Source: a virus
DNA: 21,823 bases
Reading direction: 5' to 3' (one strand)
IMG/VR virus record: IMGVR_UViG_3300028361_000137
Span: 1-21,823 of that record
The notes beneath the pieces are model-generated. The model made no database searches and was not told the origin of the DNA. It saw only the letters and a program-made list of their open reading frames with translations. The position numbers and the translations under genes were made by a program. Below are positions 5,966-14,406 of this stretch, piece by piece; position 1 is the stretch's first letter; each line of letters starts with the position of its first letter.

Positions 5966-8187
5966 CACATCGCCCCTTCCATAATATCATCCGGCTTGAT
6001 CAGGTGTCCTCGGATCACCGCGAGCGGATCATCCGCTCTCTGGCAAAGATCAAAAAGCTCATCATTCACCATCGCATATTGCAGCCGCCCTTTCACCTTT
6101 ATGCGCTTGCCCCACGCCCGCACACCACTGTCTTGCATCGCACGCCGAAGCTCATAGTCGCTGTCGAAAACTCGCCCTTGTGCGTTCGCCTGTGCCCAGC
6201 CGACGACGCTTTTGAGCAGCATGCCGCCCGGTCGCCCGAGGTCTTTCAACTGCTCTGCCAATGCTGCTGCTTCTTGTTGGGCCTCCGACCGCGAGCCTTC
6301 AATCAACTCTCGCTTGCGCTCAGTCATGGGTGCACGCTCAGCAGGAGAGACATAGTCAGCATAGCCATTTGCCCACGCCTTAATTATGCTCAGCCCGCCA
6401 CTCTGGATCCAGTGTCGGAAGGCCACGAACTTTTCGCGAGACCATGGCGTCTCAGACACTTCAGGATAGAGCCAGCGCCTGTCGTCATTCTCCATCTTCA
6501 GAGCGCGCATCGAGTTCGAGCAAGCGAAGATGTGGCACCAGTTGTCGATTGTGTATTGGCGCATGTATTTCTGGTTTACCGTGACGTCTGGATCTGTGAT
6601 GATTGACTTCAGGGCGTGGTAGGCGCGCCAGCTGGCTCCGGAGTAAATCTCGTTGACAATTGCAAGACGCTTGTGGGCCACCCAGTCGTTGAAGGCTGAG
6701 GTGATGTCGCTTTCGCCGGGGAAGCCCACATTGCCCATCCCGACCAGTGGTCCGAGGACAATTGAGCCTAGTGTGGTCTTCCCGATGCCTTGGGTTTCAC
6801 TCACCAGCAGCAGCCCATACCCCATGCGCACGTCGGGCTGTGAGATCAATGTCGCGCACCACCGTTCAACCTGCTTCCGCTCATCCTCGTTCACGAACAT
6901 ATAATTCAGGAACTCAAGCCATGGCCCCGCGTCGCCGGTCGATGGCTTGATGTTTGAAGGCACATGAAGGTTGATCGCATTTGTGCCGCGATAATCGACC
7001 AGCCTTGCCGAGTGGTCAGGGCGATAGCATATCTTGGCCGAGCGCCCCTTGTAGCTCTTCACCAACAGCTTTGTTGTTTCTGAGGCATGGCTGAATCCGG
7101 CGACCATCTTGTTGAGCACCGACTCAGACCTGATTATCTCTGGCATCTCTGTGCACACGAATGCATCAGCCTCTTCGACATATGCCCACATGCGCTTGAA
7201 TGAATCGCGCAGCACAGTTATCGGCCGGCCAGTTCCGGCTGGGTTCGGCAATAGGTCGGTGGCCCATGTAGCAGGGCTGAGCAAGTCGCGCATCGTCGGC
7301 CCGGTGTAGAATTGAGAGGCTCCAATCGACTTGAACATCTCTTGCGGGAAGTCATCAGCAAGGTCAAATGCAGGCTTGAAGCGGCCATTGAACTCAACAG
7401 AGAATGTCGCAATTTTCAGAGCCTTGCTTATCGGCGCAATTGCAGCCTTGCCCGGCTCATCATTATCGGCGACGATATATGCTCGCTCTATGCCTTGCTT
7501 CGCGAGCAACGACCACTCAGTGCGATTGGGGCTCATCGCTCCGCCAACCCAGCCGACATGAGCGGCCCCACGCAACTCGGCTCCCCACGGATGTGCGTCG
7601 CAAGCCTTGCGCGCCGCTGCACTCTTGCCCTCAGCCAACCACCTGCAGTGAGATGCTGCCTTCGCCCCTTCGTGGACGAACACCGTCTTGTGGTCCTTGA
7701 GTTGGTCGAGACCCCAGAGCGGCAACTCACCGTCTGGCTCAGATGTGCGCCATTGGTCGTCGTCCCAGTAGGTGAATGGCACATAGTTCTTCTGCACCTC
7801 TCCATCGACGCCGAAGCGTTCAATGCGCACCTGTATCATCAGTATCTCGGACCCGTCCAGCGAGCGGAATTCGAAGATGTTCTTCGGATCAGAATCCCGC
7901 ATCATCGGTGGCGGGTTGGTGATGCGGCTGAGGTGCTTGATGCGAGGGAAGCTGAGGGTGGCCCAGACGTTGGTTATGGCCGCTTGCTCGCTCTCTGTTG
8001 GTGCGTGCTCGAGCGAGGAGCAGCTGGCCAGTCCGTCCTTGCCGAAACGGATCACCGCCACATCTGTCCAGTAAGCGCCATGGGTTATGCGCACGACTGC
8101 TGTTTTCAGCGAGCGCGGCTCAGCGCCAACCCGATTAAGGTATTCCCGAACGGGTTCGATCTCTGCGAGATTGCTCACTTTTGTCAT
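5965..8187 (-). CDS. Primase-helicase (Toprim plus SF3-like helicase)
   Basis: A 740-residue replication protein. A Toprim-like primase part lies around residues 155-260: Glu in FVHEGAKAA (about 173) and the acidic pair in YIVADNDEPGKAA (about 240-246). The C-terminal ATPase has Walker A SETQGIGKTT (about 463-472), Walker B RLAIVNEIYSG (about 507-517) and the sensor stretch HIFACSNSMRALKMENDDRRW (given here only as its position, about 552-572). These match the DUF5906/primase-C type helicases of phages and plasmids. Together they would unwind DNA and lay primers for the adjacent polymerase. I start at ATG 8185-8187, which overlaps the upstream stop as ATGA with AAGGA ahead of it. The frame stays open a further 21 codons upstream, but that part overlaps the Cys-rich gene. 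Confidence 0.88.
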   Translation of the reverse strand: MTKVSNLAEIEPVREYLNRVGAEPRSLKTAVVRITHGAYWTDVAVIRFGKDGLASCSSLEHAPTESEQAAITNVWATLSFPRIKHLSRITNPPPMMRDSDPKNIFEFRSLDGSEILMIQVRIERFGVDGEVQKNYVPFTYWDDDQWRTSEPDGELPLWGLDQLKDHKTVFVHEGAKAASHCRWLAEGKSAAARKACDAHPWGAELRGAAHVGWVGGAMSPNRTEWSLLAKQGIERAYIVADNDEPGKAAIAPISKALKIATFSVEFNGRFKPAFDLADDFPQEMFKSIGASQFYTGPTMRDLLSPATWATDLLPNPAGTGRPITVLRDSFKRMWAYVEEADAFVCTEMPEIIRSESVLNKMVAGFSHASETTKLLVKSYKGRSAKICYRPDHSARLVDYRGTNAINLHVPSNIKPSTGDAGPWLEFLNYMFVNEDERKQVERWCATLISQPDVRMGYGLLLVSETQGIGKTTLGSIVLGPLVGMGNVGFPGESDITSAFNDWVAHKRLAIVNEIYSGASWRAYHALKSIITDPDVTVNQKYMRQYTIDNWCHIFACSNSMRALKMENDDRRWLYPEVSETPWSREKFVAFRHWIQSGGLSIIKAWANGYADYVSPAERAPMTERKRELIEGSRSEAQQEAAALAEQLKDLGRPGGMLLKSVVGWAQANAQGRVFDSDYELRRAMQDSGVRAWGKRIKVKGRLQYAMVNDELFDLCQRADDPLAVIRGHLIKPDDIMEGAM

Positions 8188-8393
8188 TGCTTTTCCTTCA
8201 TTGCTTCTTGGCAAGGCTTGCAGCACCATTCGCCATTTATTCTTTTCCAACCGTACAGCCTCGCACTCACAAGTGCGTCTGAAATGCCAAAAGCACCACG
8301 AGAGGTTTCTTCACAGGCGTTTCTTCCGCCTGGCCCGACTCCTGCGACAAAGAAGTTGCACCTAGCCTCGCACCAAATTCCCTTGCTGCTCAT
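8184..8393 (-). CDS. Small Cys-rich (zinc-binding-like) protein
   Basis: A 69-residue protein with paired cysteines: CEARC at residues 8-12, one Cys near 27, and CCKPC at 57-61. This suggests a small zinc-binding fold. Its ATG overlaps the polymerase stop as ATGA, and its stop overlaps the primase start as ATGA. It is therefore embedded in the replication operon and is probably translated by coupling. The function is unknown; a polymerase or primase accessory role is only suggested by position. Confidence 0.7.
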   Translation of the reverse strand: MSSKGIWCEARCNFFVAGVGPGGRNACEETSRGAFGISDALVSARLYGWKRINGEWCCKPCQEAMKEKQ

Positions 8394-11248
8394 CCTTCTG
8401 TATCTCCTATGTATCTTGATTGGGTGATCGAAAACACCAAGAAGTTATCGCCCACAGTATAAATTTTCCCCTTGAACGCCCACAGGCTCTTGCCTACGCG
8501 CCCCTTGTTGATGATTTCTGGCCCCAAATTCTTGAAGTTGAACCTGTTCACCTTGCCCATGATCGTCCCAGAGTCGTCGCTGAGGCGGATTTGCAAGAAG
8601 TCGGTCCGCCCGTCTGTTATCTCGTGTCCGCGTTTTTGCACGTTGATTATCTCGTTCTCGTCGCGCGGGTTGATCTTGATCGGTGTGCAAAACACCATAG
8701 CCTCGTATGGCTCCTTCGACGGCTTCAATTTACCAATCGGTGTTGGCGGTGTGTTGATGTTGCGCTCTGACGGATCAGGCATCACTCGCTTGAAGGCATC
8801 CGACACAGGCGAGAGAGAATCAATGTCGGTTTTCGGGTCAGCCAGAAGCTTCTTCGCTCTTTCAGGCATTGGCTCCCCACGGTTGCGTGCGCCGATGATC
8901 TGGCTAACGAGCTTCGGACCAATTCCTTTGACGTTCTGCAGCGGTCCGACGAGGACCTTCTTGCCATCTTTTGAGCCAGCCGTCCACTTGTCGGTCGACA
9001 GGTCACCATCAACAGGCAGGTAGTCGTAGCCCTCGTTTCGCATCTCGCGCAGCAACTCGATCTGGCGCGCAGGGTCGCTCTCGTGGGTTAGGGTCGCAGC
9101 TGCGAACTCGAATGGATGGTTGGCCTTCAGCCAGCAACACCAGTAGCTGATATACCCGTAAGCCACAGCGTGCGACTTATTGAAGGCCCAAGAACCGAAT
9201 GTATTGATCTGGTCCCAGATCTCAACCGCCTTTTCCTCAGGAACCCCATTCGACCCTGAGCCATCGACGAACTTCTTCTTGAACTGCTCAAAGAACTCAT
9301 TGCCGAGGCTCTTTGACATGCCCTTGCGGACAGAGGACGTATCTGCCCAGCTCAGCCCGCCCATCTCGCGCACAATGCGCATAACCTGTTCTTGGTAGAT
9401 CACAACGCCGTAGGTGTCGGACGTCAACGAATCAAGCATGGGGTGAATGCCGGGCGGAATTGTCCCGCTCATCCGCCTGTTCGCCCATTGCGTCGCACCG
9501 CCAGTCGCGAGCGGGCCGGGGCGCGCCAAAGCAGAGATTGCAACAATGTCGTTGAACCTGTCGACGACGACCTGCCGAGTCAACGACTGCAGCGCATTGC
9601 CATTCCATTGAAAGATGCCAGAGAACTCACCGCGATTGAGAACAGCGAAAGCAGCTTCATCGTCGAGTGGCACGCGCTGCAAGTCCTGCATCGTCATCCC
9701 AGCAGCATAAACTGCATCCTCGAAAACGGAAAGCTGCGTAAGGCCCAGAGCGTCGATCTTCAGCAGCCCCAACCGTCCCTCAGCATCGATCTTGTCGCAC
9801 ATCGTCGCATTTGTGCGGTGATCAATGGCGACATAGTTGCTGATTGGCTCGCTGGCGACGACCACCCCAGCGGCGTGTTGTGAATAATGCCTTGGGTGTC
9901 CCTCCATCTGTCCAGCAATTACTGCCTCTGGATATTCAGCCAGAAGCTCTTTGCCGGGAACAGTCTGCATCAACGTATCAATAAGCGTGTCGGTGGCACG
10001 AGAGTCGGCTCCGGACCGCTCAATTAATGACTCTGCCACAGCGTCGCACTTCCATCGCGGTATCTTCAGTGCTGCCCCTGCCTCTTGCAGCGATGACCGT
10101 GCCTTAAACATCGCGACTGTGCCGAGGCGCGCCACCCGGTCAATGCCGTATGTCTTGCGCAGATAATCGAACACCCGATGGCGTTGCTGGTCCGAGAAGT
10201 CAATGTCAACGTCTGGCAGGTCTGATCTGTTCAAGTCAATAAAACGCTCAAAGATCAATCCGAACGGTATCGGGTCAACTGTGGTGATCTCGAGCAGGTA
10301 ACAAACCAATGACCCACAAGACGATCCGCGCGCTGGCCCAACAGCCATCTCCTTGCGCGCCCACTGGCAAAGGTCGGCGACCAGATAGAAATAGTCCTCG
10401 AAATTCTTGGCCGCAATCAGCTCTAGCTCAAGGTCCATGCGCGCGGCATATTCCGGACGGGAAAGGTCGCACCCGATCCGCGCCGCGCCATCAATGCACA
10501 TTTCACGCAAAGGCTTGGGGCGCGGTGGGTGGACGATCTCAGCAGAGCGCAAACCAGCCTTGCACTGCCCCCAGATATCGTTCCTAAGCGACAGTGCAGC
10601 TTTCAGCTCAGCCTCGCCCAGCACCGACTTCCGACCAACCTCCTCGAGCCACTCTGCGTCGCTCTGGATGTGTTGTTGGTAGGTCTGGGTCGAAGCGCCG
10701 CGACCGCACAAGACCTCATACACCCCCTCGTCCTCGATGCGCGGATAGAAATTCTCCGTGGCGGCGACCATTCGCAGCCCAGACGCGATTGCACGCTTTA
10801 CGTGACCCTTGGCTGATGCCCCACAGAGGCCGTATACCGTGGTCGAGGAAGGCTCAACCAGATCAAGCTTGGCCCGGTGCCCCACGACGCGATAGACCCC
10901 TTCTGCAGCCATCGCTTGGGCGTATGTCAACAGCGGTTGGTAGCGGAATTGTTCCGTGGCCAGCTCGACAAGGCGATTGATTGGTGCGACCTCATCAATG
11001 GCGATGAATGTCCAATAATCGACCGTTGGCTTCTTTTCGTGGATCGACTCAGCAACTGCCAGCTCAACCCCGAAAACCGGACGCAGATCATTCTTTTTTG
11101 CCAGAGCCTCCCACCGCACCCAGCCGAATGTCGAGGCACGATCAGTGATCGGGGCGACAGGCCATTCAACCTCTTTTATGCGGCTCATGCAATCATCAAT
11201 TGTTCCTGCCGCTTTGCGAAAGCTGAATCCAGTCCTAAGTCTCGGCAT
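8390..11248 (-). CDS. dnaE: DNA polymerase III alpha-like (family C) polymerase
   Basis: A 952-residue replicative polymerase. The palm has GPARGSSCGSLV (about 304-315), the acidic pair in LPDVDIDFSD (Asp about 346-350) and the third Asp in LLKIDALGL (about 499). HAAGVVVA (about 458) is another family landmark. A helix-hairpin-helix (NVKGIGPKLV) and an OB-like fold follow near the C-terminus. The N-terminal PHP domain is recognisable (RTGFSFRKAAGTIDD, then APITDRASTFGW) but has lost the metal-binding His residues. It is shorter than E. coli DnaE (about 1160). I chose ATG 11246-11248: the family starts just before this segment, and GAAGGA lies upstream. The frame continues 33 codons further upstream through the 42-residue gene. 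It works with the DnaQ-like gene downstream of 12147. Confidence 0.92.
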   Translation of the reverse strand: MPRLRTGFSFRKAAGTIDDCMSRIKEVEWPVAPITDRASTFGWVRWEALAKKNDLRPVFGVELAVAESIHEKKPTVDYWTFIAIDEVAPINRLVELATEQFRYQPLLTYAQAMAAEGVYRVVGHRAKLDLVEPSSTTVYGLCGASAKGHVKRAIASGLRMVAATENFYPRIEDEGVYEVLCGRGASTQTYQQHIQSDAEWLEEVGRKSVLGEAELKAALSLRNDIWGQCKAGLRSAEIVHPPRPKPLREMCIDGAARIGCDLSRPEYAARMDLELELIAAKNFEDYFYLVADLCQWARKEMAVGPARGSSCGSLVCYLLEITTVDPIPFGLIFERFIDLNRSDLPDVDIDFSDQQRHRVFDYLRKTYGIDRVARLGTVAMFKARSSLQEAGAALKIPRWKCDAVAESLIERSGADSRATDTLIDTLMQTVPGKELLAEYPEAVIAGQMEGHPRHYSQHAAGVVVASEPISNYVAIDHRTNATMCDKIDAEGRLGLLKIDALGLTQLSVFEDAVYAAGMTMQDLQRVPLDDEAAFAVLNRGEFSGIFQWNGNALQSLTRQVVVDRFNDIVAISALARPGPLATGGATQWANRRMSGTIPPGIHPMLDSLTSDTYGVVIYQEQVMRIVREMGGLSWADTSSVRKGMSKSLGNEFFEQFKKKFVDGSGSNGVPEEKAVEIWDQINTFGSWAFNKSHAVAYGYISYWCCWLKANHPFEFAAATLTHESDPARQIELLREMRNEGYDYLPVDGDLSTDKWTAGSKDGKKVLVGPLQNVKGIGPKLVSQIIGARNRGEPMPERAKKLLADPKTDIDSLSPVSDAFKRVMPDPSERNINTPPTPIGKLKPSKEPYEAMVFCTPIKINPRDENEIINVQKRGHEITDGRTDFLQIRLSDDSGTIMGKVNRFNFKNLGPEIINKGRVGKSLWAFKGKIYTVGDNFLVFSITQSRYIGDTEG

Positions 11249-11363
11249 CTTTTTTCTCTTCCTTCTTTTCTTTGTCCCAAGGGGTTTTGCCAAGAGAAAT
11301 TTTCGGAGGAACTCTCCATCCAGTGCTGGGGGCGGTATTTGTGCCATTCTTGAGAACGCGCAT
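11235..11363 (-). CDS. Small basic protein, 42 residues
   Basis: This frame starts at ATG 11361-11363 (MRVLKNGTNTAPSTGW...) and ends in KKEEKKDAET. It fills the gap between the 79-residue gene and the polymerase, with AAAGG upstream and a 14-base overlap with the polymerase start. It shows no known domain; the C-terminal third is a Lys/Glu run. Support comes from operon packing and the ribosome site. It is in a different frame from the N-terminal extension of the polymerase reading frame, so only one of the two is likely to be used. Confidence 0.5.
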   Translation of the reverse strand: MRVLKNGTNTAPSTGWRVPPKISLGKTPWDKEKKEEKKDAET

Positions 11364-11380
11364 TTCCCCTTTCTTCTTTT

Positions 11381-11620
11381 TCACAGCTCGCCCCTTTCTA
11401 TTATCAACCGAACTCTTCTCATCGCAGCTTTCTGGGTCAGTGCCCGATCAACAACTGACCAACCACCCTCTGTCTTTCTCCAAATCTTGACGTAGCTACG
11501 TTTCAGAGACTTGGGCAAAGGGTCATGCCAATTCCTCCTGCGGCCTGTGACATTGCCTGCAGCTAGCCGAATGCTCTGGACAGCCCAGCCCTTGCGGTAT
11601 TCTCTTCGCTCGCCAATCAC
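11381..11620 (-). CDS. Small basic hypothetical protein, 79 residues
   Basis: The start is GTG at 11618-11620, overlapping the exonuclease stop as GTGA, with GGGAAG just upstream. The protein (MIGERREYRKGW...) is Arg-rich with several Trp and has no membrane segment or Cys cluster. It lies between the proofreading exonuclease and the polymerase genes. I do not recognise a family; its basic nature would allow nucleic-acid binding, which is inference. Confidence 0.65.
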   Translation of the reverse strand: MIGERREYRKGWAVQSIRLAAGNVTGRRRNWHDPLPKSLKRSYVKIWRKTEGGWSVVDRALTQKAAMRRVRLIIERGEL

Positions 11621-12147
11621 AGCTCTTCCCTTTCTCGCAATTCAATGAAGCAGCGCGTCAGCGCCGCAACATCGACCCGTGCCCGGTGAGCGCCGGTGAA
11701 TGGTTCCCCGAACAGGAATTCATGCAGCGCTGAAAGATTCAGCCGATGGCCTTTCAAGTGTTCTGTGCCCTCGACGGTGCAGATCAGATTGGCCGGCCAG
11801 ATAAGCTCCGTCTTTGCACGCTTCATCTCGAAATTGACCATCGCCCTGTCATAGCTCATGTTGTGGGCGACGACTTCGTCAGCACTCTCAATCTGGCCCC
11901 TTACAGATTCTGAGAAGTGGCTGAATGGCGGCTGGCCTTTGACCTGCTCGGGCTTGATGCCAGTTATTCGGGTGATCTCCTCCGAGACTGGGAAGCCGGG
12001 GTCGCAGAAGAATTCAAGCTCTTCGACGACCTCTGTGCCTTCGACGATCTGGCCAAAGTATTCAATTATGCTTGGCTGTTGCGAGAGTGGTTTGACGCTG
12101 TTCTGGATCAATCCAGAAGTTTCGGTATCCAGAATTAATGTACGCAT
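11617..12147 (-). CDS. DnaQ-like 3'-5' exonuclease
   Basis: A 176-residue DEDD exonuclease. Exo I is ILDTETSGL (Asp7, Glu9), Exo II is VAHNMSYDRAMV (Asp100), and Exo III is GAHRARVDVAAL (His154, Asp159), which makes it the DEDDh type. It corresponds to the epsilon proofreading subunit and probably acts with the adjacent alpha-like polymerase, whose PHP domain lacks metal ligands. The ATG has AAAGG 8 bases ahead and lies inside the last 13 bases of the HNH gene. Assignment is secure; physical binding to the polymerase is inferred. Confidence 0.9.
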   Translation of the reverse strand: MRTLILDTETSGLIQNSVKPLSQQPSIIEYFGQIVEGTEVVEELEFFCDPGFPVSEEITRITGIKPEQVKGQPPFSHFSESVRGQIESADEVVAHNMSYDRAMVNFEMKRAKTELIWPANLICTVEGTEHLKGHRLNLSALHEFLFGEPFTGAHRARVDVAALTRCFIELREREEL

Positions 12148-12668
12148 TTTGAATGCCTTTCTTTGTGGCTTTCTGACATTTTCTTCTTGGATTCTTCAGA
12201 ATGCTTCAGCCCTGTTCTTGGGTGTTCTTCTTTTGGAAGAGCAAGCATCCGTTCCCGATTTGCCTTTGCCACCCTCCCCCTTCCTTCTTTTGAGACCTCT
12301 GGAAATCCAATCCTTTTCTGCACTATCGATCTGTTCTTTCTCCACTCCAAATTTCTTTCAGCATTGTCTTGGGCATTCTGCTTTGCAGTCCCCAAATAAA
12401 GGTGGCTTGGATTAATGCACCAGCCATTGTCGCAGTGGTGACACACAATACCTTCTTTTAAGTTAGCAGGACCTCTTGGGATCGGAGCAACATTCAGGTG
12501 ATAGCTCAGCCGGTGGGCTGCCCATTTCTCTCCTTCAAATACCACCCCACACACATCTTTGGACTCAGAGGGGAGGGGATAATCCTTCCTTGGCTTTCTT
12601 GATCTCGTCAATGGCACCCTGTAGCAGCAGCCACCAACCCAAACGATCGGATTCGGAAATTTAATCAT
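12135..12668 (-). CDS. HNH homing endonuclease with NUMOD3 motif
   Basis: The 177-residue protein has the HNH core GIVCHHCDNGWCINPSHLYL, with residues Cys76-His77-His78 and Asn86-Pro-Ser-His89. It is followed by a NUMOD3-type DNA-binding repeat, HPRTGLKHSEESKKKMSESH, at 149-168. This is the usual architecture of free-standing phage homing endonucleases, which cut at a specific site and spread their own gene. It lies in the replication operon between the NMAD1-like and exonuclease genes, overlapping the first by one base and the second by 13. Its Lys/Glu-rich C-terminus looks less like the neighbouring genes, which agrees with later insertion. No intron is evident in the flanking genes. Confidence 0.88.
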   Translation of the reverse strand: MIKFPNPIVWVGGCCYRVPLTRSRKPRKDYPLPSESKDVCGVVFEGEKWAAHRLSYHLNVAPIPRGPANLKEGIVCHHCDNGWCINPSHLYLGTAKQNAQDNAERNLEWRKNRSIVQKRIGFPEVSKEGRGRVAKANRERMLALPKEEHPRTGLKHSEESKKKMSESHKERHSKCVH

Positions 12669-12985
12669 CAGAATGGCAACTCCTGATTGTTTCGGGCTTC
12701 TTCATCCAACTCGCGCAGCATCTGTGAGTAAACTGCGAGGTCGAGCAGAGAGTCGTCGTGCCCGCCTTTTTCGAACTGCTCGCAATAGCGTCCCAACTTG
12801 CCGACCATTTGAACCATGATGCCAAGGCGGTTGTGATCGTCGACAGAATCACAATTCACCCCACGAGGGAAAAGAGCCATCATCGCACGACCAAAGTTGT
12901 GGTAGTTGTCACCGTACAGCTCATTGCGCTGTTCGTAGGTGTCTGCCCCTTCACGGAGCATCTCAGGAACTCGTGCCACCTTCAC
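12668..12985 (-). CDS. NMAD1/DUF1599-like (MazG-type) protein
   Basis: A 105-residue helical protein. YGDNYHNFG (24-32), a Lys/Arg pair in VGKLGRYCE (63 and 66) and HDDSLLDLAVY (76-86) follow the pattern of DUF1599/DUF6378 proteins. Those are all-alpha proteins related to MazG-type dNTP hydrolases and were described as a nucleotide-modification-associated domain in phages. The role may be trimming or sensing of the dNTP pool. It is joined to the methyltransferase gene by an ATGA overlap. The family call is moderately sure; the substrate is unknown. Confidence 0.6.
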   Translation of the reverse strand: MKVARVPEMLREGADTYEQRNELYGDNYHNFGRAMMALFPRGVNCDSVDDHNRLGIMVQMVGKLGRYCEQFEKGGHDDSLLDLAVYSQMLRELDEEARNNQELPF

Positions 12986-13482
12986 CCCTCCTTCACGAGT
13001 TGGCCAATGACGGCGATGTTGCGCTCAACGACACCTGCGAGAACTAGATAGTGCTGACGCATCTTCAGCGTCCGTCCCGGCACGACGTCATAGTAATTGT
13101 TGAGCAGGTTCTTGAACGAAGTCTCGCACCACCAGCTCTTGTGGGTAAGGTCGTGCAGGGCGCACTCGGTCTTGGCCCATGGCATGCAGAATTGCAGCAC
13201 TCCGCCAGGCACCAGAACGCGCTGGCACTCGAAAAGCATCTCAATGGCGTCGGCCCCAGTCAGGTGCTCGAAGAAGTGATAGGCGTGGATTATGCCGACT
13301 GTTCCATCTTCGCAAGGGATCGCGTCGCGCGGCCAGTTCCAATCTGGTAGGCCCAGCGACAGGTCTCGACCGTGGTTCTTGGTCCCGCTCTCCCCGAGGC
13401 CAATTGAAAGGCCTGCAGGTGGTGTAAGCAATTCAGGCAGGTCGCGGTCCATGCCCATCTTAAATAGGTTCTCAAAGTTCAT
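12982..13482 (-). CDS. Class I SAM-dependent methyltransferase-like protein
   Basis: The 166-residue sequence resembles Methyltransf_11-type enzymes. SIGLGESGTKNHGRDLSLG stands where the SAM-binding loop and following acidic strand belong. IHAYHFFEHLTGADAIEML and CQRVLVPGGVLQFCMPW are the usual downstream motifs (hxxEHL and LkPGG). It is short and the glycine loop is weak, so it could be a trimmed enzyme or one with a small substrate. The ATGA overlaps on both sides place it in the metabolism operon. The substrate is unknown. Confidence 0.65.
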   Translation of the reverse strand: MNFENLFKMGMDRDLPELLTPPAGLSIGLGESGTKNHGRDLSLGLPDWNWPRDAIPCEDGTVGIIHAYHFFEHLTGADAIEMLFECQRVLVPGGVLQFCMPWAKTECALHDLTHKSWWCETSFKNLLNNYYDVVPGRTLKMRQHYLVLAGVVERNIAVIGQLVKEG

Positions 13483-13679
13483 CCCAATCTCTCCAAATCT
13501 TTAGTGTAGAAAATCCTCGGCGCTGTGTTATCGCCGAATTCAACGAGCACGCAAGGCAACTTGCCAGAGACCATCTGCAACACAGTGCCAACCTCTGCAT
13601 CGGATTGTCGGTTGCCTCTGTAAGAAACGCGCGCGCCCGTCCAGCCTTCATCGTCTTTTACTTCTCGCTTCTTTCTCAT
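13479..13679 (-). CDS. Small SH3/KOW-like hypothetical protein
   Basis: A 66-residue protein, basic at the N-terminus (MRKKREVKDDEGW). The rest (GARVSYRGN, GTVLQMVSGKLPCVLVEFGDN, FYTKDLERLG) has the alternating pattern of a small beta barrel, with GxxVxYxG and VEF as in SH3/KOW-like folds. Its ATG overlaps the phosphatase stop by one base and its stop overlaps the methyltransferase start as ATGA. The function is unknown. Confidence 0.65.
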   Translation of the reverse strand: MRKKREVKDDEGWTGARVSYRGNRQSDAEVGTVLQMVSGKLPCVLVEFGDNTAPRIFYTKDLERLG

Positions 13680-14143
13680 CAGAACGCTCCCTCACGAACT
13701 TGCCAGCAGTTGAGGCCAAGGTTGCGCCAAGCCTCAACGACCTTTTCACGGTCTTCAAGCACAAACAGAATGCGGTCTTGAAGGGTCATGCCTTTCTCAG
13801 CCTCTTCAGTTGAGTCGTGCCATGCCTGAAGAAGTTCCACCTTCACCTCAGCGTCGGGGCGGAAGTCGAAGGCCGGACGCATAAGAACAAAGTCAACAAA
13901 CAGATCATTCTCAAGCAGCCATCTCTCGGTTGCGGTTCTGTGCTCCTCGGAGCGCCCGGTGCAGCCGATCAGGATTGGCTCATCGAAGTCAAAGCCGCAG
14001 AACATCTTCACCAACCAAGCAACGTCTGGGTGTGGTGTGTCGTCTTTGCACCCGGCGTTGAATTCATCCCACTGCCCGATTAGGTGCTCGCGATGCGCTG
14101 TGTTGCAGAGAGTTCCGTCTAGGTCAATCACGATCGCTTTCAT
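13679..14143 (-). CDS. HAD phosphatase, polynucleotide 3'-phosphatase-like
   Basis: The 154-residue enzyme has HAD motif I IDLDGTLCNT (Asp7, Asp9), motif II CTGRS (Thr62), a motif III Lys near 101 (DAEVKVELL) and acidic motif IV VLEDRE (120-121). HREHL after motif I and DFRPDAEVK resemble the phosphatase half of T4 Pnkp, which removes 3'-phosphates from nucleic-acid ends. No kinase domain is present here. The start is ATG 14141-14143, one base inside the preceding stop and with GGGAG ahead. An in-frame start 15 bases upstream lies within that gene. A nucleotidase role is the main alternative. Confidence 0.78.
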   Translation of the reverse strand: MKAIVIDLDGTLCNTAHREHLIGQWDEFNAGCKDDTPHPDVAWLVKMFCGFDFDEPILIGCTGRSEEHRTATERWLLENDLFVDFVLMRPAFDFRPDAEVKVELLQAWHDSTEEAEKGMTLQDRILFVLEDREKVVEAWRNLGLNCWQVREGAF

Positions 14144-14406
14144 CAAAACTTCTCCCACAAATCACCGTCGCTGGAAAACCCAGCAGATAGGCTGGCATCG
14201 AGTCCCTTTTCATCCGAGAGCCATTCTGGTATTTCGAAATCGGCCCACTCAACTCCGTCCTTGCGGAGCGTCGGGCCCATCTCAACCTGAGAGGAAGGCA
14301 ACCAGAACGCCTTGTCGGTCTCTCTGTCGGCAGGGTCTTCCCCCACCAGATAAGCACGATCAGTCTCGTGGAAAAGGATCAATGTGTAGATGCTTGTTTC
14401 AGTCAT
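14143..14406 (-). CDS. Conserved-type phage hypothetical protein, 87 residues
   Basis: The protein has the motif KAFWLPSSQVEMGP followed by FEIPEWLSDEKGL. I recall this arrangement from small phage proteins of unknown function (WLPxSQVE, then PxWLAxKKGL). It is acidic, soluble and has no Cys cluster. It is joined by overlap at both ends. No function can be assigned. Confidence 0.7.
   Translation of the reverse strand: MTETSIYTLILFHETDRAYLVGEDPADRETDKAFWLPSSQVEMGPTLRKDGVEWADFEIPEWLSDEKGLDASLSAGFSSDGDLWEKF

Noticed and set aside
5521-6606. 361-codon plus-strand frame across the nuclease and primase-helicase 3' end
   Set aside because: Spans several well-supported minus-strand genes and has no motif.
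7312-8427. 371-codon plus-strand frame opposite the primase-helicase
   Set aside because: It is antisense to a gene with clear Toprim and helicase motifs, and its translation is low in recognisable structure. It is a shadow frame.
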